Below are positions 1 through 9,486 of a DNA stretch of 37,308 nucleotides, piece by piece. The position numbers and the translations under genes are program-made. The notes under the pieces were generated by a model. The model did not search any database and was not told the DNA's origin. It worked only from the letters and a program-made list of their open reading frames with translations. Each line of letters starts with the position of its first letter. The stretch's first letter is position 1. This stretch comes from Oscillospiraceae bacterium (GTDB lineage: Bacteria; Bacillota; Clostridia; Oscillospirales; Ruminococcaceae), in the NCBI GenBank assembly GCA_017828975.1, contig JAGAJN010000027.1, positions 1-37,308 on the forward strand, in the 5' to 3' direction.

Positions 1-133
1 ATGTTACCGATGAGGATCTGCAGCACGTTGTAGATATGATCAACAATCGTCCGAGAAAACGTCTCAATTTTCTTACTCCCTATGAGGTGCTTAAAAAGTT
101 TTTTCAGTGATTTTGTTGCACTTGACTTGACAA
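1..133 (+). mobile_element. Right end of an IS30-family insertion sequence (partial)
   Basis: The window opens inside a transposase reading frame that stops at 108-110. About 20 bases later comes a segment reading TTGTTGCACTTGACTTGACA (113-132), which looks like the terminal inverted repeat of an IS30-type element. Immediately after it, at about 131, an open KAP-NTPase frame begins, so the element boundary lies near 127-133. The left end and the target duplication are outside the window, so the exact boundary is an estimate. A -35-like TTGACA (127-132) sits at the outward edge, but I see no -10 at proper spacing. Confidence 0.7.
3..110 (+). CDS. IS30-family transposase, C-terminal 35 residues (partial)
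   Basis: The frame from position 3 encodes the last 35 residues of a transposase and ends at TGA 108-110. It contains NNRPRKRLNFLTPYEVL, the conserved tail of IS30-family DDE transposases, in which an N-x-R-P-R-K segment is followed by a T-P-x-E motif. The catalytic DDE residues lie upstream, outside the window, so activity cannot be judged. The identification rests on this short but characteristic motif. Confidence 0.75.
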   Translation, partial: VTDEDLQHVVDMINNRPRKRLNFLTPYEVLKKFFQ

Positions 134-1417
134 TCTATCAAAGAATTAGAAAGGCTTATGAAAGCTATTGTTAGTAATTATCACGATAAAACTGACAAGA
201 AGGTCAATTTCTGTATTTTCATTGACGACCTGGATCGTTTGGAACCCCGAATTGCTTTGGAGCTGCTTGAACAGCTGAAAAATTTTATGGATTTCAGCAG
301 CTGCGTGTATGTTCTCGCTATTGACCAGAAGGTAGTAAATCAGGGTCTGAAGAAAAAATACGGCGAGGAATTTTTGAAGTGCGAAAATGGTGAAACCAGG
401 TCAAGAGCCGATAAGTTCTTTGACAAGCTGATACAGGTGCCTTTCCCCATACCTCAGAATAGCTACGACCTTACCGGTTTTATCCAGGGCATAATTCCCG
501 GTCTTGAAAAGTCTAAGGCAGAGAAATATTCGCAGCTGCTCAAGGGCTTTAACATTTACAATCCCAGAAGCATAAAAAGATACCTTAATCTTTGTGAGCT
601 TTATTGCAACATAATGAAGGAGTACGAGAACGAGGGCGTTATTAACGATGCGGACTTTAATTTCCGCTGCTTTGCGGTAAATGTGCTGAAATTTGAAAAG
701 AATGACGCTTTCATGAGAATGGCTGATAAAGTTCTGGAAAATTTAGAGGAAGAAAATGAGAAGGCATGGAAGGCACTTACGACGGTGCAAGGTAACGAGG
801 ATGGCAATAAGGCTGACGTCGAGTCATTCCCCGATGAAAAATATTATAACTTAGTTCTTGCTGCCTTTGAGGGAATTGACTGTGATGAAAGGCTGGCTCA
901 GCTGCGCAGTATCATTAAATGTTCGGGATATGATGAGGAGATCACCGAGGAGCTTAAAGGGGTCATTACCCTTAAAAAGCTGCTCAGGGCGGTTCGTGAC
1001 AGGAAAGACATCGAAAAGTGCGGTATAGAACTTTCAAGCTTTAAGGAGCTTCTTAATGGACTGAGCATAAAAAGCATTTGGGGAAATATCATATCGGGTG
1101 TTACAGCCGTCGGAACGGACAGCAGCTATTTGCTGAAAATAGGCGTAAGCACTAAGCTTTCCATTAGCAGGATATATTTATCCGTATTTTTGGGTGACCG
1201 CTGTAAACGTGAAGAAACAGAAGAATATATAAGCAAAAATACGAGCTTTGCTTTAAGTGACAATATGGATATGTCCGATCTGAGCCGCTCTTTCTATTTT
1301 GTGAATTCCAGTAATTATCTGATACTATATTTCGGAAACAACGACAGTGCCGTTGAAGATGTTCTCAAGCTGCTTGGATTTGCAGGATATTTATATGATG
1401 ATCGCAAGGGGGAATAA
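131..1417 (+). pseudogene. KAP-family P-loop NTPase, 5' part removed by the IS30 insertion
   Basis: The frame is open from the IS boundary at 131, with the first ATG at 158 (419 residues to the stop). Walker B is clear (FCIFIDDLDRLEP, D23-D24 counted from ATG 158), followed by the LEQLKNFM helix and the VLAIDQKVV strand typical of KAP NTPases, a STAND-like group of P-loop ATPases. The Walker A lysine loop that should precede Walker B is missing, because the IS30 end joins the gene just upstream. The rest, about 300 residues, is a helical C-terminal region I cannot assign. The stop lies 2 bases before the next ATG, so it was translationally coupled to the kinase-protease gene. An AAAGG sits before ATG 158, so a truncated protein could be made, but it could not bind nucleotide normally. 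KAP family: confident. Loss of function: inference. Confidence 0.8.
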
Positions 1418-1419
1418 GA

Positions 1420-4400
1420 ATGAACTTGAAAAATGTAACCAAGGGCAGCAGTATACTTAACGGTACCTGCTATGTGGAATCGGACGCCATTGTCGGCGGA
1501 ATGGCAAAGATATGGAAGGTCCGCCACCCCGAGTGGGAGATAAGTCTGGCTATGAAGATACCCGACAGCAGCGGGGATATTGACAGGCTCAGGGAGGATT
1601 TTCTCAGAGAATGCAGCCTTTGGATAGACCTGGGCATGAATCCGTATATCGTTCCCTGCTATTTTGTCGTTAAAGAGGAAGGCGAAACAGCGGCATTTTC
1701 CGAATGGATGGAGTGCGGCAGTCTTGCGGATAAGATCAGGGACGGCAGCCTTTATGAGGGTACCGAGGCTGAGTGTTCGGCACGGATACTGCGTGTGGCT
1801 GCGGAGGTGCTGCTGGGTCTGAGATACGCCCATTCAAACGGTGTTGTCCATAAGGATATAAAGCCCGGAAATATCCTTTTTTCCGCTGACGGAACAGCCA
1901 GGATAACCGATTTCGGAATGTCCGATTCAAGCTCTGCGGGATTTTCAAGACCCTATTGCTCGCCCGAACAGGCAAAAGGCAAGCCGCTCTCAAAGAGTAC
2001 GGATATATACTCCTGGGCGGTCATGGTCATGGAGATGCTTACGGGAGATCATAGCTGGGGCGACGGCAGCAGGCTTTCGTACAGCGGCTTTGATAAGTAT
2101 TTGACGCAGGCGAGAGTGTCCGTCCCGCTGTATTTTAAGGTATTACTGGAAAAATGCTTCAAAAGCGACCCCGAAAACAGGATAGATGTGGATACCGCTG
2201 CGGATATTGCCTGCGGAATATATGCCCGGATCATGATGGAAACAGAACCCGAGAATATTGCCGATCGCAGGTGCTTTGAGTCATGCTGTGCGGCTCTGAA
2301 CGACCGCCATACAGTCAGCGATATGCCTTTTATGCTTCAGCTTTTCAGAGAAATGCTGAAGTTTTCAAAAAAGAGCTTTTTCTATAACGGCTCTGCTGCG
2401 CCCAACAACGGAGGTATCTGCAATAACAAGGCGCTCAGCTGCCTTATGATGGGCAAGGAGGAGGAAGCTGAAAGGCTCTGGAAGGAGGCGACCAGACGTT
2501 ATCCCAATCACAGGGACTGTATCTATAACTATTACACCTATCTCTGGGAAAGATGCAGGATTACAAATATCGAGCTGGAGAACTATCTTGCGCCTATAAG
2601 GAATTACAACGCCTTCTATCGTGATGAGTATAAGAGAATATTCGGTGAGCCTGTTTTCGTAATGCACACCGAAACTCCGAAGGTCACGGAAAATATCTGC
2701 CTGAGCGGAAATATGAAGATGGGCTTCTCGGGCGACAGGAAGAAGTTTTATCTGGTATACCGCTATGAATATGAGATCGTTGCAGAGGCATTTCTGACCG
2801 AAACGGGCGAGCTGCTGGAAAGATACAATGACAATGTGACCGTAAGAAATATCCTGGAGGAGATAAAGGCAGGAAACAAGCTCATTTCCGACCGCTTTGA
2901 GTTCGATACCAACGTTATCGACAAGAAAACAGGCAGGATAATGAACTCTGTTTCGGGAATGCAGTATATCATCAGCGCTGACGACAGCCTGTATGCAATA
3001 TGCAGATCTTCGGCTGACTATAACTCTTCGGGCAAGCGTTCTTCGGCAAAGTATGTGAATAATATTTTCATATATTCTACCGAGGGCGCCGACCTGCATT
3101 TCCGTCCGAGGCTGAGCAGAAGCATGCTTATGAACGAGCTGCTGGAGCGTGAGGAGCGTTACAGAGTGCTGATGAGCGAGTATGAAACGGCATTGGAGCA
3201 GGACGACCCCGAAAGACAGGCTGAATGTCTGAACGGAATGACAGACTGCACAAGCTATGGCAGACCTCAGGAGCTTCTCAGGCTAAAAAGAGATTTTATC
3301 GCAGAAAATTCCCATATACTTTTGCTTCGGGAGCCGTATGTGGCAGAGGTGCGCATGCTGCCTGAGGTGATAACCGTTTCGGGTAACAACGATCTGACCG
3401 GTGCTGCCTTTTCACCTGACGGGAAGTACCTTGTCCTTGCGTTTAATCGGAAAATATGCTTTTTTGATACGGAGGGTCCGAAGCTTGCTGCCGAGATGAA
3501 GCTTCTCGATGCCGAGATAAAAGACTGTATTGATGCTGTACAGATAAGCTCTGCGGTCACCTTCGATGATTCGGGCGATCTGCTGTTTATCAATCAGGTG
3601 TTCAACGTCCGCAGAAGCAAGGATATTTACGAGAAGGTCGAGAGAGTTACGTCTTTCAATATCCGGGAACAAAAGCTGGTGTCTGCCTGCGCTGACCCCG
3701 ATGAATATAAGGACGTGCATTTTAAGACCAAGGAAACAGATGAGGAATTGGTAAAGGTTTGTCCTTACGATAATATCATAGCTGTAAATCCCACAAAAAC
3801 CATGATCGCGGCGGTGGAAAAGACCGACCCCGTGGATTATGAGCTGCTTATCTGCTTTATTGATTATGCCATTGACGTAGATTATGATGAAATGCTTGAC
3901 CTGAGCGATTGGGAGCTTGGTCCCTTCGATCCAAACTATTTCGGCGATGAAGATGACGACCTTGAGGAGGATACCGAGGAGGAAGAGCTGTCCGAGGACG
4001 ATAATGAGAACGGCTGCGATAAGTCTGAGGACACTGCCGAGGAAGAAAAGAGCAGATTGGACGAGTACAGCTGCTTCTCGGGCATCACAAAAGAAAATGA
4101 ATTTCTGGTTGACAGCCTTTCTTCGACCTTGCAGGGCTTCCTGAAGCGGCTTTCAGGCGTAAAGCTTGAAAATCCTTCTATAAAATTTGCCGCAAATGCC
4201 AAGGAAGCAAAGCGCATTTTAGACGCAGGTATCACAGACCTTTCAAGGGTAGACCCTGTGATACGCCAAATGATAGAGTGTACCGATGAAGAGTACGAGG
4301 ATATGATGAACGTCGTTAAAAAGCAGTCTGAGCTGTGGATGGGACGAGGCGAGTGTGATTTCCTTTCGCTTTATATCCGCTCCAATATGCCTGCAAAGGA

Positions 4401-7400
4401 GAACGCTGCAAGCATTGATGCGGAGGAAGTGACGTTCTTCCACAAATCGGCGGCTGAGCAGAGAAAGGTAGAGCTGCCGAAGCTGGTCAAGAGGATAGGC
4501 TATATGCGGCAGCAGCTCCTCGGCTGCGTAAAGGGTCAGGATCACGCTGTTCACGCCTTTGCTGACGGTCTTTTCAATGCGGAGGTGCTGGCTGCGGCAG
4601 ACAGTAAACGTACCCGTCCTAAGGCTATATTTACCTTTGCGGGACCTCCGGGTGTGGGCAAGACATTCCTTGCGGAGAAGGCAGCGGAATTTTTGGGCAT
4701 GGATTACGTTGACGGTGTAAAACGGTTTGATATGTCGGAATTCTCGGGGCCGCAGTCCCATGAGCAGCTTATTGGCTTTGCGTTTACATACAAGGCGTCC
4801 ACGGAGGGTACTCTTACCTCATATGTTAGAAATCACCCCAAGAGCATACTTATCTTTGATGAGCTTGAAAAGGCTCACCCCATGACCATTCAGCTTTTCT
4901 ATCAGATACTTGATGCGGGTATTCTTACCGATGCCTACATCAGCACGGGCAAGGCTGCGGTGGAAAACGGCTCCAACAACGATATGGATTCGGCTCAGAG
5001 AAAGAAATTCACGGAAACCGATCCTACGGTAAGCTTTAAGGACACTATCATTATTTTCACCACCAATGCGGGACACTCTCTTTATGAGGGCGACAAGCCT
5101 GCTTCCGGCTCGGATATTTCCATGCAGACCATTACAAATGCGCTTAAAGCGGACATTGACCCCATCACAAAGCAGCCCTATTTCCCCGAAGCTATCATCA
5201 GCCGTATTGCATCGGGTTATCCTATCCTTTTCAACAAGCTGACTCCTCACGATCTGGAGCAGATCTCCCATGCGGAATTCGAGAGATGCGGAAAGCTTAT
5301 CAAGAAGCAGTACAATATGAACATTGGTATTGAGGACAACAAGGTGCTGCTTTCCATTCTTTACGCTAACGGCGGTATCGTCGATGCCAGAACTCTCAGG
5401 GCACAGACGGAGCTTTTCTTCAAAAATGAGCTTCACAAGCTGTTCACCCTTATGACCGACGATATTCCGACTATGGATAAGGTGCTGTTCCGTGTGGAAA
5501 CGGAGTCTATGGACAGTAAGATGAAGGAGCTGTTCACTTCGGGCAGCAAGCCTAAAATTCTGCTGTACACCGATGAACGTTCGGCAGAGCTTCTGAAAAC
5601 GGCGGTGGGGGACAGTGCTGTGCTGTATAATGCGGCAGATGTCCATGACGCCTTGAAGCTGGCTGAGGACAAATATCCCGATTTTGCGCTTATTTCCCTG
5701 AAGGGCTCGGAGCATATCTCCGATACGGACGATACAAAGACTGTGTATGCTTCCATTTCCGCTCACCGCTGGAATGAAGGACGAAATCTTTTCAAGAGCC
5801 TGAGAGAGAAATTCCCCGAAATGCCCGTTTATCTTCTGGAGGCATTCGGGGACAAGATCGACGGAAGGCTGTTCACAAGCTTTGTAAGAGCGGGTGCGGA
5901 GGGCAAGATCTCCATAGCCTCGGGCGATGACGGCGGAGAGTTTGTCAGCGCAATAACTGAGGTCGGACGCAGCCTTTATATGAGAAGCATGGCTGCAAAA
6001 ATGGCAGCTCAGCACAAGGTACTGTCCTTTGAAACCGCTCCCAGAAACAACGACGGCGAGATAACTATTGCCCTGAGAAACTTCAAGCTTATCCGTGCCA
6101 TAGATGCGGAGGACGCTAATGACATTCTTGACAGCGACGAGATACCAAACCTTTCCTTCGACGACGTTATCGGCGCAAGAGAGGCAAAGGAGTCGCTGAA
6201 ATACTTCGTGAAATATTTCAAAGATCCCAGGGAATTCATTGCAAAGGGTCTTTCGCTGCCTAAGGGCATACTTCTTTACGGAAAGCCCGGAACAGGCAAA
6301 ACAATGATAGCAAAGGCTATGGCGGCGGAAAGCGGCTGTGCGTTCTTCCCTGCGGTGGGCAGTATGTTCATCGACGGAGCAAACAAGGGTCCCGAGGGCG
6401 TTCGGAGGCTGTTCAGAAAGGCAAGACGATATGCGCCTTCCATCATTTTCATCGACGAGGTGGACACTATCGCTGCTCAGAGAACGGGCAATGTTTACGC
6501 AAAATATGAGGAGTCTATACTGAACACTCTGCTGGCTGAAATGGACGGCTTTGCCTCCGACCCGCAGAAGCCCGTATTTGTTATGGCTGCCACAAATTAC
6601 AATGTGGAGCCCGGTTCGGGCATAGGCGTTCTCGATGAGGCGTTCATGAGAAGATTTGACAGGCAGATACTTGTAACTCTCCCCGACCTTGAGGACAGAA
6701 TAAAGTTTTTGAAGCTCCGTCTGGCAAAGACAGCTGTACACAATGTTACGGAGGAGGGAATCAAGTCGGTGGCTTCCCGTGCTATGGGTATCAGTCCCGC
6801 TATTCTGGATAATGTTATCAATGCGGCAAAGCAGCTGGCGTTTGATGCAAATGCTCCTTTAAGTGACGAGCATATGCTTGAAGCTCTGGAAAAGGTCCGT
6901 TTCGGCGAAAAGCGTGAGTTCAGCAGGGAATACCTTGAAAGAACGGCATATCACGAGGCAGGTCATGCGGTAATGTACTATCTGTCGGGCAATATTCCCG
7001 GGTATATCACCATTGAGGGAAGAAGCAATTTCGGCGGATATATGGAACATTCCGAGGAAGAGGTAAAGCGTCCGTACAGGTCGAGAAAGGAGCTTTTGGA
7101 AACTATCCGTACATCTCTCGGCGGAAGAGCAGCTGAGATAGTCAAGTACGGCGAAGATGACGGTCTGACTACGGGCATCAGCTCCGATCTCAGGACCGCA
7201 ACAAACAACGCCGTTTATATGCTGACAGCCTATGCAATGGACTCGGATTTCGGTCTTATGTCCATAGAATGGGAAAAGGCGGTCGAAATGGATTCTGTCA
7301 GAAGCCGTGTAAATGAAATTCTTGCCGAGGAAATGAGCAACACCGTAAATACGCTGAGAGCGAACATTTCTCTTCTTGAAACGGTAACAGCTGCGCTCCT

Positions 7401-7467
7401 TGAAAGGAACAGGATAACCGGCGAGGAATTCAAAAAGCTGGTTGAGAATGCTGCTGTAACGGAATAA
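1420..7467 (+). CDS. Giant Ser/Thr kinase - ClpB-type AAA+ - FtsH-type AAA+ - M41 metalloprotease fusion
   Basis: A 2015-residue protein with AAGGGGG before its ATG. Residues about 10-275 are a Hanks-type kinase: [10 protein letters not shown] glycine-rich loop, K46, catalytic HKDIKPGN (D146) and DFG (D164). Residues about 328-380 look TPR-like. About 400-1000 is beta-rich with a WD40-like [12 protein letters not shown] stretch, interrupted by a very acidic tract (about 827-881). A ClpA/B-type AAA+ follows, with Walker A GPPGVGKT (1075-1082) and Walker B FDE (D1147, E1148). About 1376-1500 resembles a degenerate receiver fold. A FtsH-type AAA+ has GKPGTGKT (1621-1628) and Walker B D1679/E1680. 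It ends in an M41 zinc protease with HEAGH (H1845, E1846, H1849) and a third ligand in SSDLRTAT (D1923). All catalytic motifs look intact. FtsH's N-terminal membrane helices are absent, so it is probably cytosolic. Inferred role: kinase-regulated, ATP-driven unfolding and proteolysis. Its targets are unknown. Confidence 0.9.
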   Translation: MNLKNVTKGSSILNGTCYVESDAIVGGMAKIWKVRHPEWEISLAMKIPDSSGDIDRLREDFLRECSLWIDLGMNPYIVPCYFVVKEEGETAAFSEWMECGSLADKIRDGSLYEGTEAECSARILRVAAEVLLGLRYAHSNGVVHKDIKPGNILFSADGTARITDFGMSDSSSAGFSRPYCSPEQAKGKPLSKSTDIYSWAVMVMEMLTGDHSWGDGSRLSYSGFDKYLTQARVSVPLYFKVLLEKCFKSDPENRIDVDTAADIACGIYARIMMETEPENIADRRCFESCCAALNDRHTVSDMPFMLQLFREMLKFSKKSFFYNGSAAPNNGGICNNKALSCLMMGKEEEAERLWKEATRRYPNHRDCIYNYYTYLWERCRITNIELENYLAPIRNYNAFYRDEYKRIFGEPVFVMHTETPKVTENICLSGNMKMGFSGDRKKFYLVYRYEYEIVAEAFLTETGELLERYNDNVTVRNILEEIKAGNKLISDRFEFDTNVIDKKTGRIMNSVSGMQYIISADDSLYAICRSSADYNSSGKRSSAKYVNNIFIYSTEGADLHFRPRLSRSMLMNELLEREERYRVLMSEYETALEQDDPERQAECLNGMTDCTSYGRPQELLRLKRDFIAENSHILLLREPYVAEVRMLPEVITVSGNNDLTGAAFSPDGKYLVLAFNRKICFFDTEGPKLAAEMKLLDAEIKDCIDAVQISSAVTFDDSGDLLFINQVFNVRRSKDIYEKVERVTSFNIREQKLVSACADPDEYKDVHFKTKETDEELVKVCPYDNIIAVNPTKTMIAAVEKTDPVDYELLICFIDYAIDVDYDEMLDLSDWELGPFDPNYFGDEDDDLEEDTEEEELSEDDNENGCDKSEDTAEEEKSRLDEYSCFSGITKENEFLVDSLSSTLQGFLKRLSGVKLENPSIKFAANAKEAKRILDAGITDLSRVDPVIRQMIECTDEEYEDMMNVVKKQSELWMGRGECDFLSLYIRSNMPAKENAASIDAEEVTFFHKSAAEQRKVELPKLVKRIGYMRQQLLGCVKGQDHAVHAFADGLFNAEVLAAADSKRTRPKAIFTFAGPPGVGKTFLAEKAAEFLGMDYVDGVKRFDMSEFSGPQSHEQLIGFAFTYKASTEGTLTSYVRNHPKSILIFDELEKAHPMTIQLFYQILDAGILTDAYISTGKAAVENGSNNDMDSAQRKKFTETDPTVSFKDTIIIFTTNAGHSLYEGDKPASGSDISMQTITNALKADIDPITKQPYFPEAIISRIASGYPILFNKLTPHDLEQISHAEFERCGKLIKKQYNMNIGIEDNKVLLSILYANGGIVDARTLRAQTELFFKNELHKLFTLMTDDIPTMDKVLFRVETESMDSKMKELFTSGSKPKILLYTDERSAELLKTAVGDSAVLYNAADVHDALKLAEDKYPDFALISLKGSEHISDTDDTKTVYASISAHRWNEGRNLFKSLREKFPEMPVYLLEAFGDKIDGRLFTSFVRAGAEGKISIASGDDGGEFVSAITEVGRSLYMRSMAAKMAAQHKVLSFETAPRNNDGEITIALRNFKLIRAIDAEDANDILDSDEIPNLSFDDVIGAREAKESLKYFVKYFKDPREFIAKGLSLPKGILLYGKPGTGKTMIAKAMAAESGCAFFPAVGSMFIDGANKGPEGVRRLFRKARRYAPSIIFIDEVDTIAAQRTGNVYAKYEESILNTLLAEMDGFASDPQKPVFVMAATNYNVEPGSGIGVLDEAFMRRFDRQILVTLPDLEDRIKFLKLRLAKTAVHNVTEEGIKSVASRAMGISPAILDNVINAAKQLAFDANAPLSDEHMLEALEKVRFGEKREFSREYLERTAYHEAGHAVMYYLSGNIPGYITIEGRSNFGGYMEHSEEEVKRPYRSRKELLETIRTSLGGRAAEIVKYGEDDGLTTGISSDLRTATNNAVYMLTAYAMDSDFGLMSIEWEKAVEMDSVRSRVNEILAEEMSNTVNTLRANISLLETVTAALLERNRITGEEFKKLVENAAVTE

Positions 7468-7493
7468 GGTGCTTTTATGCAAGGAGTGAAAAT

Positions 7494-8459
7494 ATGCCGT
7501 TTCAAATAGTAAAGAGTGATATAACAAAGGTCAAGGCGGACGCTGTGGTCAACGCTGCAAACAGTTCTCTGCTGGGCGGCGGGGGAGTTGACGGAGCTAT
7601 CCACCGTGCGGCGGGAATGGGACTTCTGAAGGAATGTATGACTTTAGGCGGCTGCAAAACGGGTCAGGCAAAGGTCACAAAGGGTTATAAAATGCCCTGC
7701 AAATACATAATCCACACGGTAGGTCCCGTATGGCGGGGCGGAGAAAACGGCGAAAAAGAGCTGCTTTATTCCTGCTATGAAAAATCCTTGCAGCTTGCGA
7801 AGGAGTATAAATGCGAATCGGTGGTGTTTCCGCTGATCTCGTCGGGAATTTACGGCTATCCGAAGGACAAGGCTTTGGAGGTTGCGGTTTCGGCAATTTC
7901 GGACTTTCTGGCGGACAATGATATGGATATTACCTTGGCAGTGCTTGATAAAAATTCGGTTTCTGTCAGCGAAGGACTGCTTTGCGATGTCCGAAGATAT
8001 ATTAATGAGAATTATGCCGAAGAACCGGTCAGGAGCACTTTCAGGCGAACCGCATTTCAGGCAAAAATGTTACAGGAGGACGCTTGCTATGATGCTTTGC
8101 CTGTTGATTTTGATAAGCTGGACGAATCCTTTTCACAGGCACTTTTGCGTTTGATCGACGAAAAGGGCATGACCGATGTTCAGGTTTACAAAAAGGCAAA
8201 CATCGACCGAAGGCTGTTTTCAAAGATACGAAGCGATGTGAACTATAAGCCGAAAAAGCAGACAGCTGTCGCACTTGCCGTTGCCCTTGAGCTGGACATT
8301 TCCGAAACTCAGAGGCTGCTTGAAAAGGCAGGCTACACTCTGTCAAACAGCTTAAAGTTTGATGTCATAATAAAATATTTCATTGAAAATCGAATGTATG
8401 ATATTTACGAGATAAACGAAACGCTTTTTGCCTTTGACCAAAGTCTTATCGGCGTGTAA
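7494..8459 (+). CDS. Macro-domain protein with helical HTH-like C-terminal domain
   Basis: A 321-residue protein with AAGGAG ahead of ATG 7494. Residues 1 to about 150 form a macro domain: [20 protein letters not shown] is the ADP-ribose-binding loop and [12 protein letters not shown] the second phosphate-binding loop. Such domains bind or remove ADP-ribose or O-acetyl-ADP-ribose. Residues about 205-321 are a separate helical region ([20 protein letters not shown], then a [11 protein letters not shown] helix) resembling an Xre-type HTH. This two-part arrangement appears in other Clostridia from memory, but its function is not established. It lies 26 bases after the kinase-protease gene and is very probably co-transcribed. 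A role in reversing ADP-ribosylation or sensing ADP-ribose within this operon is inference. Confidence 0.85.
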   Translation: MPFQIVKSDITKVKADAVVNAANSSLLGGGGVDGAIHRAAGMGLLKECMTLGGCKTGQAKVTKGYKMPCKYIIHTVGPVWRGGENGEKELLYSCYEKSLQLAKEYKCESVVFPLISSGIYGYPKDKALEVAVSAISDFLADNDMDITLAVLDKNSVSVSEGLLCDVRRYINENYAEEPVRSTFRRTAFQAKMLQEDACYDALPVDFDKLDESFSQALLRLIDEKGMTDVQVYKKANIDRRLFSKIRSDVNYKPKKQTAVALAVALELDISETQRLLEKAGYTLSNSLKFDVIIKYFIENRMYDIYEINETLFAFDQSLIGV

Positions 8460-8483
8460 TTGTCGCTTGAAATGCGACCAAAT

Positions 8484-8533
8484 ATCCCTCCGAATGATTT
8501 ATAATAAAGCTACAATAAATCATACGGAGGGAT
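8484..8533 (+). promoter_or_regulatory. 19-bp inverted repeat covering the -10 region and RBS of the vWA gene
   Basis: Left arm ATCCCTCCGAATGATTTAT (8484-8502) and right arm ATAAATCATACGGAGGGAT (8515-8533) match in 18 of 19 positions across a 12-base spacer. The right arm contains CGGAGGG, the ribosome binding site for ATG 8539, and a TATAAT (8500-8505) overlaps the left arm. As RNA it would hide the ribosome binding site; as DNA it could be a repressor operator. I see no convincing -35 box. There is no T-run, so it is not an ordinary terminator. Confidence 0.75.
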
Positions 8534-8538
8534 TTCTT

Positions 8539-9204
8539 ATGAAAAAGAATTTTACGGAGATAGTTTTTATCCTGGACGAAAGCGGTTCCATGGCTGATCT
8601 GAAAGGCGACACTATCGGAGGTTTCAACAGCCTTATTGAAAAGCAAAAAGCTGAAGCGGGCGAAGCTGTTGTATCGACGGTACTGTTTAGCACCGAAAGC
8701 CGTGTACTGCACGACAGAGTGCCTATTGAAGAGATTGGGAAGATGACGGACAAGGATTACTGCCCCGGCGGAGGCACCGCACTTCTGGACGCTGTGGGCG
8801 ATGCGGTGAAGCATATCGGGAATATCCACAAATACGCCCGTGACGAGGACGTTCCCGAGCATACGTTGTTTGTCATTACCACCGACGGTATGGAAAATTC
8901 CAGCAGACATTTTACCGCAGACAAGGTGAAGAAAATCATAAGCAGACAGCAGGAAAAGTACGGCTGGGAGTTTGTTTTTCTGGGAGCAAATATTGATTCT
9001 GCCGAAACTGCGGAAAGTATCGGCATAGGACGTGCCACTGCGGTGGATTATTGCTGCGATACGGTCGGCTGTGCAGTGCAGTACGATGCTATGTGTGAAG
9101 CTGTTTCAACTGTGAGAAAGGGATCAAAGCTGTCCGCATCAGCCGCTTGGAGAAAAGATGTCGATGCAGACCATAAAAGAAGAAAGGGAGCAGGGAACCA
9201 CTGA
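8539..9204 (+). CDS. Small von Willebrand factor A (vWA) domain protein, TerY-like
   Basis: A 221-residue protein that is essentially one vWA domain. The MIDAS metal site is complete in outline: DESGSM (D13, S15, S17), the CPGGGTALLDAV threonine loop, and TTDGMEN with its Asp. There is no signal peptide or membrane segment, so it is cytosolic. I chose ATG 8539 because CGGAGGG lies 6-12 bases upstream; a longer frame from 8428 would overlap the macro gene and lacks a ribosome binding site. TerY-type vWA proteins often act as metal-dependent scaffolds beside kinases, AAA+ ATPases or MoxR proteins. Here it follows such genes, but may have its own translational or transcriptional control through the inverted repeat over its start. 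Confidence 0.85.
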   Translation: MKKNFTEIVFILDESGSMADLKGDTIGGFNSLIEKQKAEAGEAVVSTVLFSTESRVLHDRVPIEEIGKMTDKDYCPGGGTALLDAVGDAVKHIGNIHKYARDEDVPEHTLFVITTDGMENSSRHFTADKVKKIISRQQEKYGWEFVFLGANIDSAETAESIGIGRATAVDYCCDTVGCAVQYDAMCEAVSTVRKGSKLSASAAWRKDVDADHKRRKGAGNH

Positions 9205-9221
9205 TCCAATCGACATTTTTT

Positions 9222-9262
9222 GCTTTTTTGCTGTCTGAGTGACGTATTTAGGTGAGTGTTCA
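9222..9262 (+). repeat. Dispersed repeat, copy 1 (about 42 bp)
   Basis: This segment, just after the vWA gene, matches the reverse complement of 33395-33436 at 35 of 42 aligned positions, including the identical core CTGAGTGACGTAT and the shared end GTGTTCA. The two copies lie 24 kb apart in unrelated intergenic regions, so common origin from a mobile or extragenic repeat is likely. I cannot name the family. Confidence 0.55.
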
Positions 9263-9264
9263 TT

Positions 9265-9367
9265 ATACTGATTTCCTATCATAAAGTTGACAAAAAATCC
9301 GTACAAAAGCTCGTGTATATGGGCTTTGTACGGATTTTTTGTCTATACTTTGATTAGAAATCAGTAT
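9265..9367. repeat. 103-bp imperfect inverted repeat enclosing a strong hairpin
   Basis: The ends ATACTGATTTC (9265-9275) and GAAATCAGTAT (9357-9367) are exact inverted copies. Inside, GACAAAAAATCCGTACAAA and TTTGTACGGATTTTTTGTC (19 bp) also pair. The part between pairs imperfectly, giving one long cruciform-like unit. It lies between the convergent vWA and ureD genes. Confidence 0.75.
9289..9343. terminator. Bidirectional terminator between vWA and the urease operon
   Basis: The inner stem AAAAAATCCGTACAAA / TTTGTACGGATTTTTT gives a T-rich 3' end on both strands, as expected for a shared terminator between convergent operons. It should stop transcription of the vWA gene from the left and of ureD from the right. 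Confidence 0.75.
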
Positions 9368-9445
9368 TAGTATAAGAACGGTCGGAAAGTGAATAGGGGG
9401 ATTTGGAAAAGTTTGCCTTGGTCTGAAAGTATTGCATAGATGAGT

Positions 9446-9486
9446 ACCCGTCCTGTCGGGAATATCACCTGAAAGGACGGGTGTTT
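9446..9486 (+). terminator. GC-rich hairpin with T-rich tail directly after ureD
   Basis: ACCCGTCC (9446-9453) pairs with GGACGGGT (9475-9482), followed by GTTTTATTTTT on the plus strand. It sits directly downstream of the ureD stop. The T-run favours plus-strand termination, that is, read-through from the vWA side towards urease, rather than urease itself. Confidence 0.5.

Noticed and set aside
27-160. An outward promoter from the IS30 end driving the truncated KAP gene
   Set aside because: TTGACA is present at 127-132 but no -10 box occurs at 16-18 bases, so I could not support a hybrid promoter.
2365-3099. A 244-codon minus-strand frame inside the kinase-protease gene
   Set aside because: Antisense shadow with no motif; the sense frame continues uninterrupted through it.
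4819-6741. A 640-codon open frame antisense to the kinase-protease gene
   Set aside because: It lies wholly opposite a gene with intact catalytic motifs, has no recognisable domain and no ribosome binding site; the strong codon bias of the sense strand keeps the antisense frame open.
8428-8538. Upstream extension of the vWA gene to 8428
   Set aside because: It overlaps the macro gene's end and runs through the palindrome; the ribosome binding site points to ATG 8539.
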